Of a DNA stretch of 64,000 bases, positions 9,686-21,506 are shown piece by piece. Under the pieces are notes generated by a model that saw only the letters and a list, made by a program, of their open reading frames with translations, searched no databases and was not told the origin of the DNA. Each line of letters begins with the position of its first letter. The first letter of the stretch is position 1. The DNA comes from Craspedostauros australis (lineage: Eukaryota > Bacillariophyta > Bacillariophyceae > Mastogloiales > Achnanthaceae), in assembly GCA_026770025.1 (NCBI GenBank), contig JAMXDE010000015.1, forward strand, positions 1,302,001-1,366,000. The letters are read 5' to 3'. Both the position numbers and the translations under genes were made by a program.

Positions 9686-11397
9686 TCAAGCCATGCCGCT
9701 GTTGGCAACCACAATGTTCGATCGCCGCGCCATGTTGCGGAATCCCATGGCGATCTTATCCGAGACCTCGACCCAATGCCCGTCCTCGGTGCGATTCAGG
9801 AACCTCGCTCCCAGGGAGTGCACCGTGGCCAGCAGGGTCTGTGACACCATCGTCTTTTCGGAACGGTCCGACACCGCCACGGCGGCATACGCCGATACGT
9901 GCTGCTCGAGCAGCTTGGTGAAGGCCTCGTTGCCAGGAAACGCCTGTCGCACGTGGCTGCGACCCAGCAAAATATCTTGCTGCCGCGGAACGGTGATCTG
10001 CGGTGCATCAGGATCCTCGCGAGCCTTGTGTCGCACTTCCTCCTCTCGATCGTGCTGTTCCTGCTCGTACGTCCACAGCATCTCGAGACGTTTCCGAAAC
10101 AGCTTCTCTTTCAAACAGCCGTTGCGATCCAACGAAATGTGTCGGCCTGGATGCCAAACGACGACATGCTGTACTGACATTCAACGTGCGAACCGAAGTG
10201 GATCTTGGTGCGCGAGTAGACCTCCTTGGGCGCGGCCAAGATGAGCAGCGAGAACATGCTCTTCATGAGGCCGTCGTCGAAGGCGAAGTGCGCGGCCGTG
10301 ATGCGCATGGGGATGACGTCTATGACAATGTTCCTCGATTCTCGCGCCAGCTCCGTCTGGGCGTCGTCACGCGGCGTGTCGATGGGATAGACGATCGCCA
10401 CGGATCCCTTGCGGTGCGCGTCGTCGTCGATGCGCTGCACGCAGGACATGACTGTGTACCAGAAGCAGCGCGCCAAGCATTGGTCGTTGGGAATCAGATT
10501 TTTGCGGTACTTGTAGATATTGACGTTGAGGCATCGGCCTGTGCTGTCCGTGCAGTCGGGGAACATCTGGAAGCATCCTGACGACAGCATCCTGCGATCG
10601 ACGTCGTGCAGATCCGTCCATCGCACGGGGCGTGCCAAGCATCCCAATCCGAATAGATTCAACTTGAATTCAAAGTGGCGCACGATGCGCTTCGCCGCCA
10701 GTTCGGCATCGAAGAGATCCGTCCGCAGGAACCAAATCAAGAGTTGCGGATGCATGACGTAGGATTGCGACAAGAACAAGGCCTTGTTGTATGCACCCCT
10801 ATCCTTGATGCTTTCCAATGCGGATTGCAGCTCTTTCAGTTTGTGCTCAATGAATGCAGGCCGTTCATCGATGATGCGGCCGACACCATGCACCTCCTCG
10901 TAGATGATGTCGCGTTCCTTCAACGTCAATGACTTCAGCTGTTCGCAGATTTTGATCTCGGCCTCGGTCAGATTCGTGGTTGCACCGCGTCCATTTTTGC
11001 GATTGTTTGTTGCCTGCTGTTGTGCGGACGACGAAGCAGCCGAATAGGGCACGCTGAGGCTGCGGTTTGTGTTCGCATGTAACATTTGCAAAGCGGATCC
11101 AGGTGATGGGAACATGAAGCACCGCGTTTCATGCTGGGGTCGTGCTGCAGGTGAGTTGCCTCCACCCCCGATGCACGGCGCATATCCAGCGCTGCTGCAG
11201 AGGCTGCCGCATCTGTCCTCGGTGTTGTGCATGGCTGGGGAAGATGACGACAATGAAGAAGACGACGATGGCGACAGGATGCCGACACCATTGCGTGCGA
11301 TTGCTTGCGATCGTGTCGCACGCGGCTGTGGCTTGTTGGCGCTTCGTTGCTGTCCGATGGGGGGTTGGCTGATGTGCTCTTGTCTCTGTCGTTTCAT
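9686..11397 (-). CDS. DUF6824-like protein of a diatom-expanded family, with one frameshift
   Basis: About 570 residues if read as one gene. Residues 1-140 are low-complexity. A conserved block from about 141 (TEAEIKICEQLKSLTLKERD) contains the family patterns FLRTDLFDAELAAKRIVRHF, DLHDVDRRMLSSGCFQ and FGSHVECQYSMSSFG. The DUF6824-type domain follows at about 474-555 (DILLGRSHVRQAFPGN ... LGARFLNRTEDGHWVEVSDKIA). These two parts lie in different frames: the first ends shortly after GIQADTF and the second resumes at LDRNGCLKEK. The shift falls at a run of three A on the plus strand (10135-10137), where one missing base restores the spacing seen in relatives. It is either an assembly error, a recent mutation or frameshifting. 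ATG 11397 was chosen because the longer frame starts with a non-ATG codon. Family function is unknown; the DUF6824 domain is suspected to bind DNA. Confidence 0.75.
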
Positions 11398-11834
11398 CCC
11401 TCGGATTGTGCTTTTTCTGTGTTTGATTTGTGGTTGGGTTGATTGGGTGATCACCGTCAACACAGAGTACGTGTATGACGCTCGTAGCCAGTCCACAATG
11501 ATGAGCAAGGCTCAGCTCAGCCGCAGAATGAAGCCGAGCTGAGAGCGACTTGTCTGGTTGGTGTTGTTGAACTTTGTGACTTCCCCAACGATGGTACTTG
11601 GATTGGTCAGAGTTGCCACCACCCTCTTCGATGGAGACATCAACCCGCCCACAAGAGGAAGGAAGAGGTGAAGAACCGGGTTTCTCTCACGTCACCCTCC
11701 AAAATTCGCCTGCTCCCTCCTTCGCCACACCGACCGTGTTTCGCCAACAACATCTGTTCGTGACAGGTCAACGCGAAGATTTCTGGTCGGTCTCGATTGC
11801 AAGAACGAAACCGCTGTTTTAGTCGTATGGGTCG

Positions 11835-11839
11835 AAGCA
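11835..11839. repeat. Target-site duplication (left) of the copia element
   Basis: AAGCA directly precedes the left LTR and is repeated directly after the right LTR at 18391-18395. A 5-bp duplication is what copia integrases make. Confidence 0.85.
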
Positions 11840-12007
11840 AACTCTCCTACTGGGAAAAGGCATGGAATTGGAAGTAAACAACGGATTATGAGCTCAAGGC
11901 ACGAACCAATTACCTCTCATGTGGTCTCTACTCTGCTGCGTACGATTCAGCTGCAAGTGCCCAGTCTAACGCTCAAATAACCGGTAATAACGTCCGAATC
12001 TGCTTGG
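11840..12007 (-). repeat. 3' LTR of the copia element
   Basis: 168 bp, identical to 18223-18390. It begins AACTCTCC and ends GCTTGG on the plus strand. Its ends are not the usual TG...CA. Confidence 0.9.
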
Positions 12008-12200
12008 TCCCCTCGATATGCGGTGGCTCTGCTGCTCGTCAGATCGTCTCATCTCTTTGGTGCTCTCGTCAATATGCATTCGTACGGTATGTACCTGCTG
12101 CATGTCCTCATGAATGGACACCACAGGGCGCTCATCCCATCCACTGAAGAGTTACTCCCCAGCCGACCATCCGATGGGTACTGTCGCGCAGTCTCACAAC

Positions 12201-15200
12201 TCAAAATAGAATGTGTTGTGATTGCTCTCGTCGTCTTGGACCTGATTGTGGCTTGGTCAACATATCAGCCAGGTTGGTCTCCGATGGTTCATATTGGATG
12301 ACTGCCACTCCTGCCGCCACATTCTCTCGGACAAAGTGATATGCAATTGCGTTGGCTTTCTTTCTCAGCTGTGATTCGGGTGCGGATGTATTGTAGACGA
12401 CACTCTGATTGTCAACTCGGATGTCTGCCGGTCCCTCCAATGGCACACCCATCATTCGAAGCTTGTATCTCATGCCAATCACAATCTCCATGGCGACCTT
12501 GAGTGCTGTGAATTCTGAACCGAATGTCGATGTTTCGATTCCATTTTGCTTCTTGCTGTACCATAAGATGGGTGAGGAATTCAAGAAAAGTAAAACACCT
12601 GTTCGAGATCGTCGTGTGTATTGATCTCCTGCATGATCTGCATCAACAAAACACGTCATCTGGACTTCTTTGCCTCTCGGTTTTGGCATATCATGTGGTA
12701 TCATTTCGTGTGCATCGGGATAGAAGGATGCCCAATCTGGTGTTGGAATGGTGTTCTTCTTGACGTATGCATCGTCGAACACCAAACGTGATCGGTCATG
12801 TGAGTTGAGATAGGCAAACATATGAAAAAGCACACGCAAATGCCCTGTTCTGGGGGCAGCACAGTATGAAGACATCATGCTTGTCTCGCAGCATATGTCA
12901 ATCCGTCCCAACTCGACGATCCACCTCAGGATCCCAATCAGCTGTTGATAATAGTTCATCTCCTCTGGATCACAAAGGGCGGTGGCGTCAAGCTCTGGAC
13001 GGTAACCGTTTGGTATGACGCTTTTCGCGCTGGTACGGAATTTACCGCCACGGGCCTCAAGCCATTTCTGTGCCATCTTCGTGACCTCTCGGACGTATCG
13101 CTGGGATCCCATGCTCCACTTTGGCCGCTCCGGTTCTGCTGTGAGATGGAACGGAGCGATTGTAGAGCCGAGGTATGTTGTTGGTGGACCAATCGAGGCG
13201 GGTTTAAGAAAGAAGTAAGAACCAATGTGTGAGAGTATCGCGCTGGGATCTTTGGAGATCGCCAGAATGTCATCAGTGTACACGAGGATGTACTCGTAAT
13301 ATTCAGACCCATCGCTCGTCACCGTTGGCTTCATCCAAACATCGCTGTCTGCACGACACGAGGTGAATCCGAGTGAGTTCTGCAGTGTCTCTGCAAGGTG
13401 CGCCCTCCAGGCAGCGCCGCTTGATTTGAGCCCATAGAGTGCGCGACAGATTATTGCCACCTTTCCTGCGTCTGCCCCGAACTCAGGTCCACATGTTGTG
13501 TAGACACGTTCGCGGCATGGCGCGTTGAGGTATGCATTCATCACATCTGCCGCAAGCACATCGAGGTCGTTCAGCGCCGCCAAGAGGAATGCGATTCGCA
13601 CGCTTTCGCGTGTCACCACACTGGCATACGTTATGCTGGATGGTGCTTCAGTCATGTGACCGCCTGCCACAAGTCGCGCCTTTCGAGTGAGGTCGACTTT
13701 GATATCGAAGATCATGTGACATGCAATGTAGGTGTACCCGACTGGTGGCTTCGTGTCTTCTGTCTTGATGTCGAACGCTGGTCAAACGTTTTTCATCTCC
13801 TTCTCCAATGCTTTGCGCCAGAAGTCGGTTCCTGTTTCCTCGTCGATAGCAAGAGCTCGTTCGACGCTCTTTGGTAGTTCGAGACCATATTTTTCGTTGC
13901 GTCGGAAGTATCGTTTGCGGTTGGCCATCAGGATGCGGTTGCGCCGCTTCATTGTGTATGGAACCCACCATCGAAAAGCGGGCTCATTGGTGAGTTGGTT
14001 GTTGGTTGCATACTCGGCTGTCTTCACCGGATCAGCTTCCTTGGCATCGCGTAAGTGAATCCATGATGTAGATCCGTCTTTCCATAACACACACAGCTTC
14101 CATCCCTTTGTCGTCTTCGTGGTCGTCTTGTCATCAGCGGTTGCTGCGGTTGGAAGCCTCTTGTGATCTATGATGTCGTCCATCAAGAGTGTTGTGTATC
14201 CGTCGTCATCTGTTCGCGCGTAGATATTTTCCGCGATCTGATTCGCATTGAATACTTCGCTGTGCCCGTCGACAAACTCAACCTCATACATGGACGTGTC
14301 AAGAAGTGGATTTGAATGTGAGTGACCAATCAGCTTCCCGCTCGCATCGCGCTTTCGGCGCTTCACAGTACCAAATTGGATGTCATCACCTGCAGGCAGC
14401 TTGACTCGAGCGGACAAGTATCGATCGTACGCATCTTCGTCGGCGTCGGCTTGCTCAATTAAAGGTTCCAATGATGTGGTCTGCTCCAGGAAAGCAATGT
14501 CTTCGGCTGTGTCGTCGACGTCGTCTCCGTCGTCCCCTGGCTTGATGCCTGCCATTCGATCTTTCCATTTGTTTCGTAGATTGGACATGAAGTCGGATTG
14601 TTGCTGCTTCATTACTTCACTGTTGAGGTCGACATCGGATAAAGGAATGACTGAGGATTTAGAAACAACAGCGCCAGAAGATGTGAGAATGTACGAGCAC
14701 ATCGCTTCTCCCACGGCCTTGGATGGACCGAGGTAGCGACCAAGATGTTTTGTGTTCATGTTTGCTCCTTGGAGATTCATATACCACACAAAGTCGAACC
14801 ACCCGAATTCTGAAATGTGTGAGATGTCGGTGGTATCGCCAGTCAGGATTGTAGTTGGTGTCTGGCCATGTAGATCATATATCTGAAGTGCTGTGTTGCT
14901 TCGAATCTCTGCACAGTACTCAAAACAATAGTCCCACAGGTATGCAGGTGTGTTCGTTGATGTCATGAGTCGCCGATATTGACGTCGAAGTTCTCGGATC
15001 GTTGCCTCCGCTTTGTTCTGGTTGTGAATATACGCCTCCATGGGACGGATTGATACTTGAGCCTTGAGAAGTTTGCTTTTGAAGTTGCCCTCAACTAGCT
15101 CTCGTGCATTGTCTGGTATCATTGTGTGTGGGATGCCGTAGTCTCTGAATAGCTCATCGAGTGTCTGCGCGGCCTCTCGCCTTGCCGCCATTGGGTACAC

Positions 15201-16136
15201 TCTGACCCAATGAAATGGTGTACAATATATCATTGCACAGATGTTCCCACGTATGGACTTCGTCTTCGCGAACATCGTGTCGGTGTACATTTGTGTGTTG
15301 AGGCGTCGGTATCGGAGCTGCATCGCATAAGGGTTGAGTCGACATGTTCCTGTCGTCGTAGTGAAATCACGGACTGCCAATTGCGTCGTCACATCAAGTG
15401 TTCGTCTTGCTGCTTCGATTCCGATACGCCATCTCGCTGCCAGCTGTTCTGGCGTTATCGTCCCCTTTCGATTTGAGGTACACGTGTAATGTATTGTTCG
15501 ATTGTCATGCTCGTATATAATCGGTGATTCAATATGCATCTGTTGATCTGCCTGAAGCTTCGCACGTATCGCTGCTTCGTCGTCCCCTGACAACAGCTGT
15601 GATGGATCCCAATATGCATCTGATGTCATGTATACATGGACACAATCTCTGTCGGACTGTATCTCATCTCGCGTTGGTTGTCGAATATGAAAATAGGATA
15701 CCGTTCCGTTCAGCTGAAGTGGGATATGCAAATCATGGTATGAAGAAAGAATAGAATGTGAGTATGAATGACGATTTTCCTCTGGTAGCATGACCAAAGG
15801 TGTCTCATTGACGATGATACCCGCCATGCGCATTTGATGCGGACACAATAGCGGATGAGGAAGGGTTTCAAAATATAGTGATTGAGGAAAGAAGAGGATG
15901 TAAGTGGTGTACGAAACAGGATCGTCATACGCAATCGCCGCTGTGACAATTGGTACGTTGGTGACGTCCCCCAATGTGTCCAAGAATGGCGATGTTGTGA
16001 CAGTCTGTGTAGTTCGATGTACAATGTATGCAGTAGGACCAAAAGCACAAGTGTCAGCGTGTGAGTCCAATTCGGCTCTCGGTGTCTCGGATGGAAGGGA
16101 CTGGCTAATCGCCGTTGCATGGCGTCGCCCTCCCAC
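12201..16136 (-). CDS. copia pol region: protease, integrase, reverse transcriptase, RNase H (fossil element)
   Basis: Pol domains are recognisable in copia order. The aspartic protease lies near 16.1 kb (DSHADTCAFG). The integrase region follows, at about 14-15.5 kb. The reverse transcriptase lies at about 12.9-13.7 kb, with the ADVMNAYLNAP and YTDDI active-site motifs. The RNase H lies at about 12.2-12.7 kb (FVDADHAGDQYTRRSRTG, ending in the ADMLTK motif). These activities would copy the element's RNA into DNA and insert it. The region appears almost intact, with about one break, and belongs to the young insertion at 11840-18390. Confidence 0.9.
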
Positions 16137-16142
16137 CTCATG

Positions 16143-17639
16143 TCAGGATTGACCTTGTTGATTGCGACGTGTCATGAATGCCCCGATGCCGCTCTTGCGC
16201 TGGTCGGCAGAGGCACTTCCCGAGGCAACAGGAGTCGTCGTGTCCTGACCATCTATTCGCTGACGTTTGCTCTGTCCCTGCGTATCAAGTGATGCAACTC
16301 CTCTTCTCGCATCTCGTTCTTGCCGAAGTGCAATGGCACGTGCACGCTGCGCGGCAGACATAACTGCCCATTCATCACGGTCGTAATATCTGTCGGTCAC
16401 GTTCATGTTGGCATTGTATTGTGGTTTGCTTTTGTCGCCGCCTTTACCACGTCCGCCCCTGCCACCCCGGCCTTGGCCTCCACCACCACCTGAGCGGCCT
16501 CGGTTCTTCCTGTTATTGCCTTGCATTCCTGCAATACGTCGACTTGTTGTTGTGTCAGTGCGCTGATCGAGAGACTCTGCGAGATAGTTCACCGTTCGAT
16601 GAAAGCTTGTCTTGTACGTTTTCGTTGCTCGTACGACTTCGCATGCTGGGAACAGACGTTGGTCTCTGATTCCTCGCATAAGGCGTCTGACTTTTGCTTC
16701 TTCCATCTGCGGTTCACCTCCTTGCGCAAGATCTTCAAAGGCTGCATTCAATCGCTGCGCGTACATCTCGAACGTGAAGTTTCGTGCTCTTCCGTCGAAG
16801 TATGTCTCAGCAATCGTTTTGTCAGCCGATGCTTTCGTGCGTGCTTGAAAAGAGTCTCCACGATAGTGTTGCTCGAGCGCTTGATGAGCTGCTCGTCCGT
16901 CTTTCGATCTCTCGAATCCCTGTACCCAATTCCATGCAGGACCACCGTGTGTTGCAGCTCGAACGACTTGCCAAACTGCTGCTCTGTCTGCTTTGTAAGT
17001 AGAACCGGAATGGGGTGCACGGTCAATCAGCTCGTCCAACATGGTTGGTTCTCCGAATGATGTTGTGACAGCAGGAATTCTGTCCTCTGGCTTCTCTGAT
17101 TCTGGTCGAACAACGTATGCGAGTGGAATGTCTTGACTCCCAAGTGTGTTGTCCAAGTAATTGCGGATATCTTCCAGCGTCTCTCTGACTGAGTCCACCT
17201 TGGTGAGTAGCTCGGGTGTTGGAAGTGGATCGCTGTCTTTGATTCGTTTCTCGTCTTTGAACAAGCTCCAAACTGTGTTGAGTCGGGATAATGTAGCGCC
17301 TGATGATGTGAATGTTCGTTGAATGCGGCTGTAGTGAAAGCGAATGTAGCGAAGCTTTCGCAATCTCATCTCATATACCCATCCAAGAGGCACTCCTGGG
17401 TTGCGTATCATTACTGGTGTCCCAGCAACTGGCTTTGAGGGTACGTATGCTGGATTTGCGATGTAACCACTGCCTTTTCGAATGCGTTCGCACAACGCCT
17501 GTATATCGTCGTCGTCGAATGAAAGCAGGTCGTCAAATGAAGATATTCCCTGCTCCTTGATCGCTTCACCAATTGTATCATCCGGAAACAACAGTACGTT
17601 GCGAAAGTAATTCTGGATTTCAGCTGCTGCTCCTGCCAT
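16143..17639 (-). CDS. copia gag-like protein (fossil element)
   Basis: A 498-residue ORF next to pol, in the gag position of the element. The N-terminal part is charged and helical. About residues 380-400 form a Gly/Arg-rich stretch (GRSGGGGGQGRGGRGGRGKG) that probably binds nucleic acid in place of a clear CCHC knuckle. It is likely to be the structural protein of the retrotransposon particle. Assignment is by position and composition rather than by a conserved motif. Confidence 0.75.
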   Translation of the reverse strand: MAGAAAEIQNYFRNVLLFPDDTIGEAIKEQGISSFDDLLSFDDDDIQALCERIRKGSGYIANPAYVPSKPVAGTPVMIRNPGVPLGWVYEMRLRKLRYIRFHYSRIQRTFTSSGATLSRLNTVWSLFKDEKRIKDSDPLPTPELLTKVDSVRETLEDIRNYLDNTLGSQDIPLAYVVRPESEKPEDRIPAVTTSFGEPTMLDELIDRAPHSGSTYKADRAAVWQVVRAATHGGPAWNWVQGFERSKDGRAAHQALEQHYRGDSFQARTKASADKTIAETYFDGRARNFTFEMYAQRLNAAFEDLAQGGEPQMEEAKVRRLMRGIRDQRLFPACEVVRATKTYKTSFHRTVNYLAESLDQRTDTTTSRRIAGMQGNNRKNRGRSGGGGGQGRGGRGGRGKGGDKSKPQYNANMNVTDRYYDRDEWAVMSAAQRARAIALRQERDARRGVASLDTQGQSKRQRIDGQDTTTPVASGSASADQRKSGIGAFMTRRNQQGQS

Positions 17640-18222
17640 CGTGGATGTCTTTGGATATTGCGATATCGTCTTGTTTGATGCTGTTGGTGTCTGTGTTTGT
17701 GTTTAATCGTGTTTCAATCGTGCGAGATTTGGAAATTGTGAGCAAAGCGAATGCATTCCGTGATGCATGGAAAACAACAGACCAACAAGCAGAACATAGC
17801 AGATCATATGCTGGAACGAGGCGTGTCTGCTCTAATACTCGTCATGCCCTAATCCCACAAGTAGCTCCGTGCTACTGCGCATTCCTTCCATATCTGGTGA
17901 AGTCGAGAAGCGGGAATTTTGTATATACCCAGGATCTGTTCCGTCACAGCGGACGGGTTGACTCAAGGAATCACATGTTGGTCTCATGGTCGATGCGTCC
18001 ATCGATGCCACTCAATCGCGCAAATGCGTCACATTGAGTTGACGTCCCTCTGATGTTGACCAATATACATCAGCACATGATTGTCATAGGAGACGCCGCA
18101 CTACGCAGGCTGTGCCGGCCATGGCGGATACTACGCGATTTCGCAGCTCCAGTATTATCGTAGCCTCTTCAGGCTGTTCCTCTATTGTTGCTCAGAAAGA
18201 GCGACGAGTCAGTGATAAACCA

Positions 18223-18390
18223 AACTCTCCTACTGGGAAAAGGCATGGAATTGGAAGTAAACAACGGATTATGAGCTCAAGGCACGAACCAATTACCTCT
18301 CATGTGGTCTCTACTCTGCTGCGTACGATTCAGCTGCAAGTGCCCAGTCTAACGCTCAAATAACCGGTAATAACGTCCGAATCTGCTTGG
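18223..18390 (-). repeat. 5' LTR of the copia element
   Basis: 168 bp, identical to 11840-12007. It is followed by the right target duplication AAGCA at 18391-18395. As the upstream LTR for the minus-strand element it should hold the element's promoter, directed away from the aldo/keto reductase gene. Confidence 0.9.
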
Positions 18391-18616
18391 AAGCACCGTA
18401 TCTCATTCTTGAATGGCTCAGTCCTGATCCATCAACTCCAAGTCGATCCAACCAACAACGATGATGCCATCGAACCAATGCGTGAGTTGCGAGGAACCTC
18501 CAGGAAAGACAGAAGAAGGCGGATGACCATCACAACAGATCCAGGTCGGCAGAGACACACAATAGTCGTACTACTACTCGTACCAAACGGATCCCCAACG
18601 AAGATCTCGCTGCTTC

Positions 18617-20627
18617 ATGCTTCGATTGTGCTCGCACAAGTGTCGACCTCTTGTTCTACTCCTCCAACTTCCTCTGCTGTTCACAATCTTCATAACAGTA
18701 GCAGCATCAGCATCGGCATCATCAGCACCATCAGCGACATCTACGACAACATCCAATCCGACCAACACGATGCCCGATCAATCGTTGACAGCTCTGGCCA
18801 AGGCCGCCGTCGCCGACAACGACAATGCCATCGAGATCGGCATGGACTTCGTGTTCAAGGCCATGACGCCAGAGTACATCAAGATTGCCAACAATGATCG
18901 ATTCGTCAAGATCGGCCGTGCCGTGCGCAACCTCCTGGAGCTGGCCAAGGATGATGACGACAAGCTGGAGAAGAGCCTGGCGGTCCTCAAGAACGAATGC
19001 GATTTGTTGGGCAGCGGAGTTGTCAAGGTGCGTTCCTACTTGACATGTGCCCGTGTGCGTAGTCCTTGCGTGTGCATGAGTGGAAATTGAAAGCAATTCG
19101 AAACACCATCATGCAATGGTTCTCACTCGGCATCGTCTCGTGTTTGTACCTTCACCACAATGGTACAATGCATGTCAATACCACGGGCAATAGGTTCCGA
19201 CAGTTCGGTACGGCAAGACCGAGCTCCAAATGCCCATCGTGTCGCTGGGATGCATGCGGTTCCAGCAAAAGTGGGGACCGTCGATCCAGAATCTGGATCA
19301 GGTGGGCACGGACTGCCAGGAGAATCTTGTTTCCATCTTGAAGCACGCCATCTCGTTGGGCATGTACCACATTGAAACGGCACGCGGATACGGCTGCTCC
19401 GAACTGCAGCTAGGAGCGGCATTGAAGCAGCTCTTCCTCACCGGATACTGCAAGCGCGACGATCTCATCCTGCAGACGAAGGTCCCACCCAGGGCCGATG
19501 CCAAGGAATTCCGCGGGATGTTGGAGACTTCGTTCCGCAACCTCAAGGTCGACCGCGTCGAGATCTTCAGCTTTCATGGACTGAACGTGCCGGAGCATTA
19601 CGAGATGGTGTTCGGCAGTGGCAAGGATGACGGCAAGGAGTGTTGCATGGACGTCATCCAAGAGTACAAGAAGGCCGGCAAGATTCTCAACATCGGATTC
19701 AGCACGCACGGTCCGGAAGATCTGATCGGGAAGTTCATCAAGACGGATGCTTTCGACTGCATCAACTTTCATTACCATTACTTCGGTTCCTACACGACCA
19801 CCGGTGTTGGACCATCCGAGGGCAACCTCAACAACCTCCACCTGCTCAAGGAGCGGGACATGGGCATCTTCATCATCAGCGCGTTCGACAAGGGCGGCAA
19901 GGTCTACGAGCCCAGCAACAAGCTGCGCGCCTTGGCGTTGCCCGAGATGGAGCCCATGGCCTTCGGCTGCGGATGGCTGTGGCAGCACGAACAGATGGAA
20001 GGCACGGCCATCCACACGCTCGTGTGCGGAGCCGCCCGCGCCGTGGATCTGGATCAGCCGGCCGTGGCGTCCTATATCAAACAGACGCAACCGGAAGCCT
20101 TCCTGGCCAACATCAAGACCATCACGGCGCGCATGAACAAGGCCAAGGAAGACGCGCTGGGCAAGGAGTGGCTGGCCAATTGTTACAAGGGCGTGCCCAA
20201 GAGCAACGTATCAAAGTACGGCGTGGAGCACAACCAAATCATCTGGTGTTACAACATGATCAAGGCTTTCGGAATGGTGCAATTTGCCAAGAATCGGTAC
20301 GGCACGTTGGAGGGCAATATTTCGAAGTGGGACACCACCAAATCGACCGAGGACAATCTGAAGGAGGTCGCGCTGAAGTGGAGCTTCACACCGGGTCTGC
20401 CCCTGACGGACGGCGTCGATTATTCCGACGATCTGGAGGGCGTCGCGGATGGCTACAAGGAGAAGATCCTCGAGGCCGAGCAGTTCGTGCACAAGCTGTG
20501 TGGCAAGCCCGTGAAGGATGCGGATGGCAAGGAAGTGGTTGTGGAAATCCCGAATGAGTGGAAAACGGCCTACAACATGAAGCCGTGGAAGGATTATCCC
20601 GATCAGCCAGAGACGGTGACGAACTAA
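18617..20627 (+). CDS. Aldo/keto reductase with N-terminal leader (two exons)
   Basis: Two exons, 18617-19027 and 19194-20627, joined phase 0 across a 166-bp intron (AAG|GTGCGT ... AATAG|GTT), giving GSGVVK|VPTVRYGKTELQMP and a protein of about 614 residues. The N-terminus carries a hydrophobic leader (LVLLLQLPLLFTIFITVAAS), pointing to the secretory route or plastid; an alternative Met at codon 52 would remove it. The barrel begins with YGKTELQMPIVSLGCMRF. Catalytic positions are about Glu198 (Asp in most reductases), Tyr203 in ARGYG, Lys233 in LQTKV and His265 in FSFHG. The Asp-to-Glu change in HIETARGYG occurs in this COG1453-like branch. It is an NAD(P)H-dependent oxidoreductase of unknown substrate. 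The C-terminal 150 residues extend beyond a typical barrel. It diverges from the DUF6824-like gene, with the copia element inserted between them. Confidence 0.9.
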
Positions 20628-20975
20628 GAACTGTATCGCAGATCGTATCGCAGATTGGATGGTGGATGATGGACAGTGGACGGAAGTCGAGTTGCGCTCA
20701 ATCGCATTCATTGTTAGCTTCGTAATGAACGATGTAGGATTTGAGTACTCTACTCATTTTTGCGTTCGGCAAGTGTGCAAAAATATCATGTCGTAATGCA
20801 ATTCAATGCTCGTTGTGGTTTGTGATGGCGTTCAGTTATTCTACGTGTATGTGCATTGCGATGAAGTAGGGAGATCTTCCCACGCCAGCCAACCGAAAGA
20901 GTATCATGCCACCACTTCCCCTCTCTTCGCGTCTCTTCCAACAACCAGCCACCATTCATCCATTGATCCAATCGT

Positions 20976-21506
20976 TCATTCCGAAAAGATCTGCACGCCA
21001 TAAATCGTCTGCATCTCGGCCGCCAAATCATCGCGCAACGTGTTGACGTCGCCGCGCGTAAAGACCCACTGCGACCGCTCGAAATCATGCTCGTACCGCC
21101 GTGGCCCCGACAACGGCGACGACCACCACAGTTGCTGATTCGGCGTCTGCTTGTTGAGGACCCACGTGCCGTGCGGCGGAAGCACCATGGTCAGGACGCC
21201 GCTGGCCAACGTGATCTCGAATTCGGCAATGCCGGCATCCTCCAGCGCCTCCTCGACGGCGTCCTGCAGGTCTTCCAACGTGGCGTCTGCAATCGTGTGG
21301 TAGTGGCTTTCGTTGTCGAAGGAGAAGTGGCGGCGCGGCGGTGCAGCAATACGAGTCACAGCGATGCTGTCCTGTTTACGCACAAGTGGTGAACTGTTGA
21401 GGCTGTGCGTCAATCGCAGCGTTGCGCATGCGGATAGCGGACGCGCCGCCTGGCGATGCAGGGCAGGCACGGCGTGGCGCAGCAGGAATCGTCTTGTGGA
21501 CATCAT
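20976..21506 (-). CDS. FXN: Frataxin (mitochondrial iron-sulfur cluster assembly factor)
   Basis: About 176 residues from the ATG at 21506 (a second ATG follows at once at 21503); the open frame extends upstream only from a non-ATG codon. The first 60 residues are Arg/Ser/Ala-rich without acids, as in a mitochondrial presequence. The frataxin fold is clear: YHTIADATLEDLQDAVEEAL with the acidic first helix, then LASGVLTMVLPPHGTWVLNK and the family signature NKQTPNQQLWWSSPLSGPRRY, then the C-terminal helix. Frataxin stimulates sulfur transfer on the scaffold complex and binds iron through the acidic helix. Its 3' end faces that of the aldo/keto reductase, 348 bases away. Confidence 0.95.
   Translation of the reverse strand: MMSTRRFLLRHAVPALHRQAARPLSACATLRLTHSLNSSPLVRKQDSIAVTRIAAPPRRHFSFDNESHYHTIADATLEDLQDAVEEALEDAGIAEFEITLASGVLTMVLPPHGTWVLNKQTPNQQLWWSSPLSGPRRYEHDFERSQWVFTRGDVNTLRDDLAAEMQTIYGVQIFSE

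Larger units (their letters stand above)
11840..18390 (-). mobile_element. Ty1/copia LTR retrotransposon, young copy
   Basis: The 6.55-kb element is bounded by two direct 168-bp LTRs, identical throughout when compared by eye, and flanked by AAGCA duplications. It reads on the minus strand in the order gag, protease, integrase, reverse transcriptase, RNase H, which is the copia order. Next to the 5' LTR (inside 18222) is a TGG-initial stretch suited to tRNA priming; a purine-rich stretch abuts the 3' LTR near 12008-12016. It looks whole or nearly so, with about one apparent break in pol. LTR identity implies a very recent insertion. It sits between two divergent host genes, 442 bases from one start and about 220 from the other. 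Confidence 0.95.
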
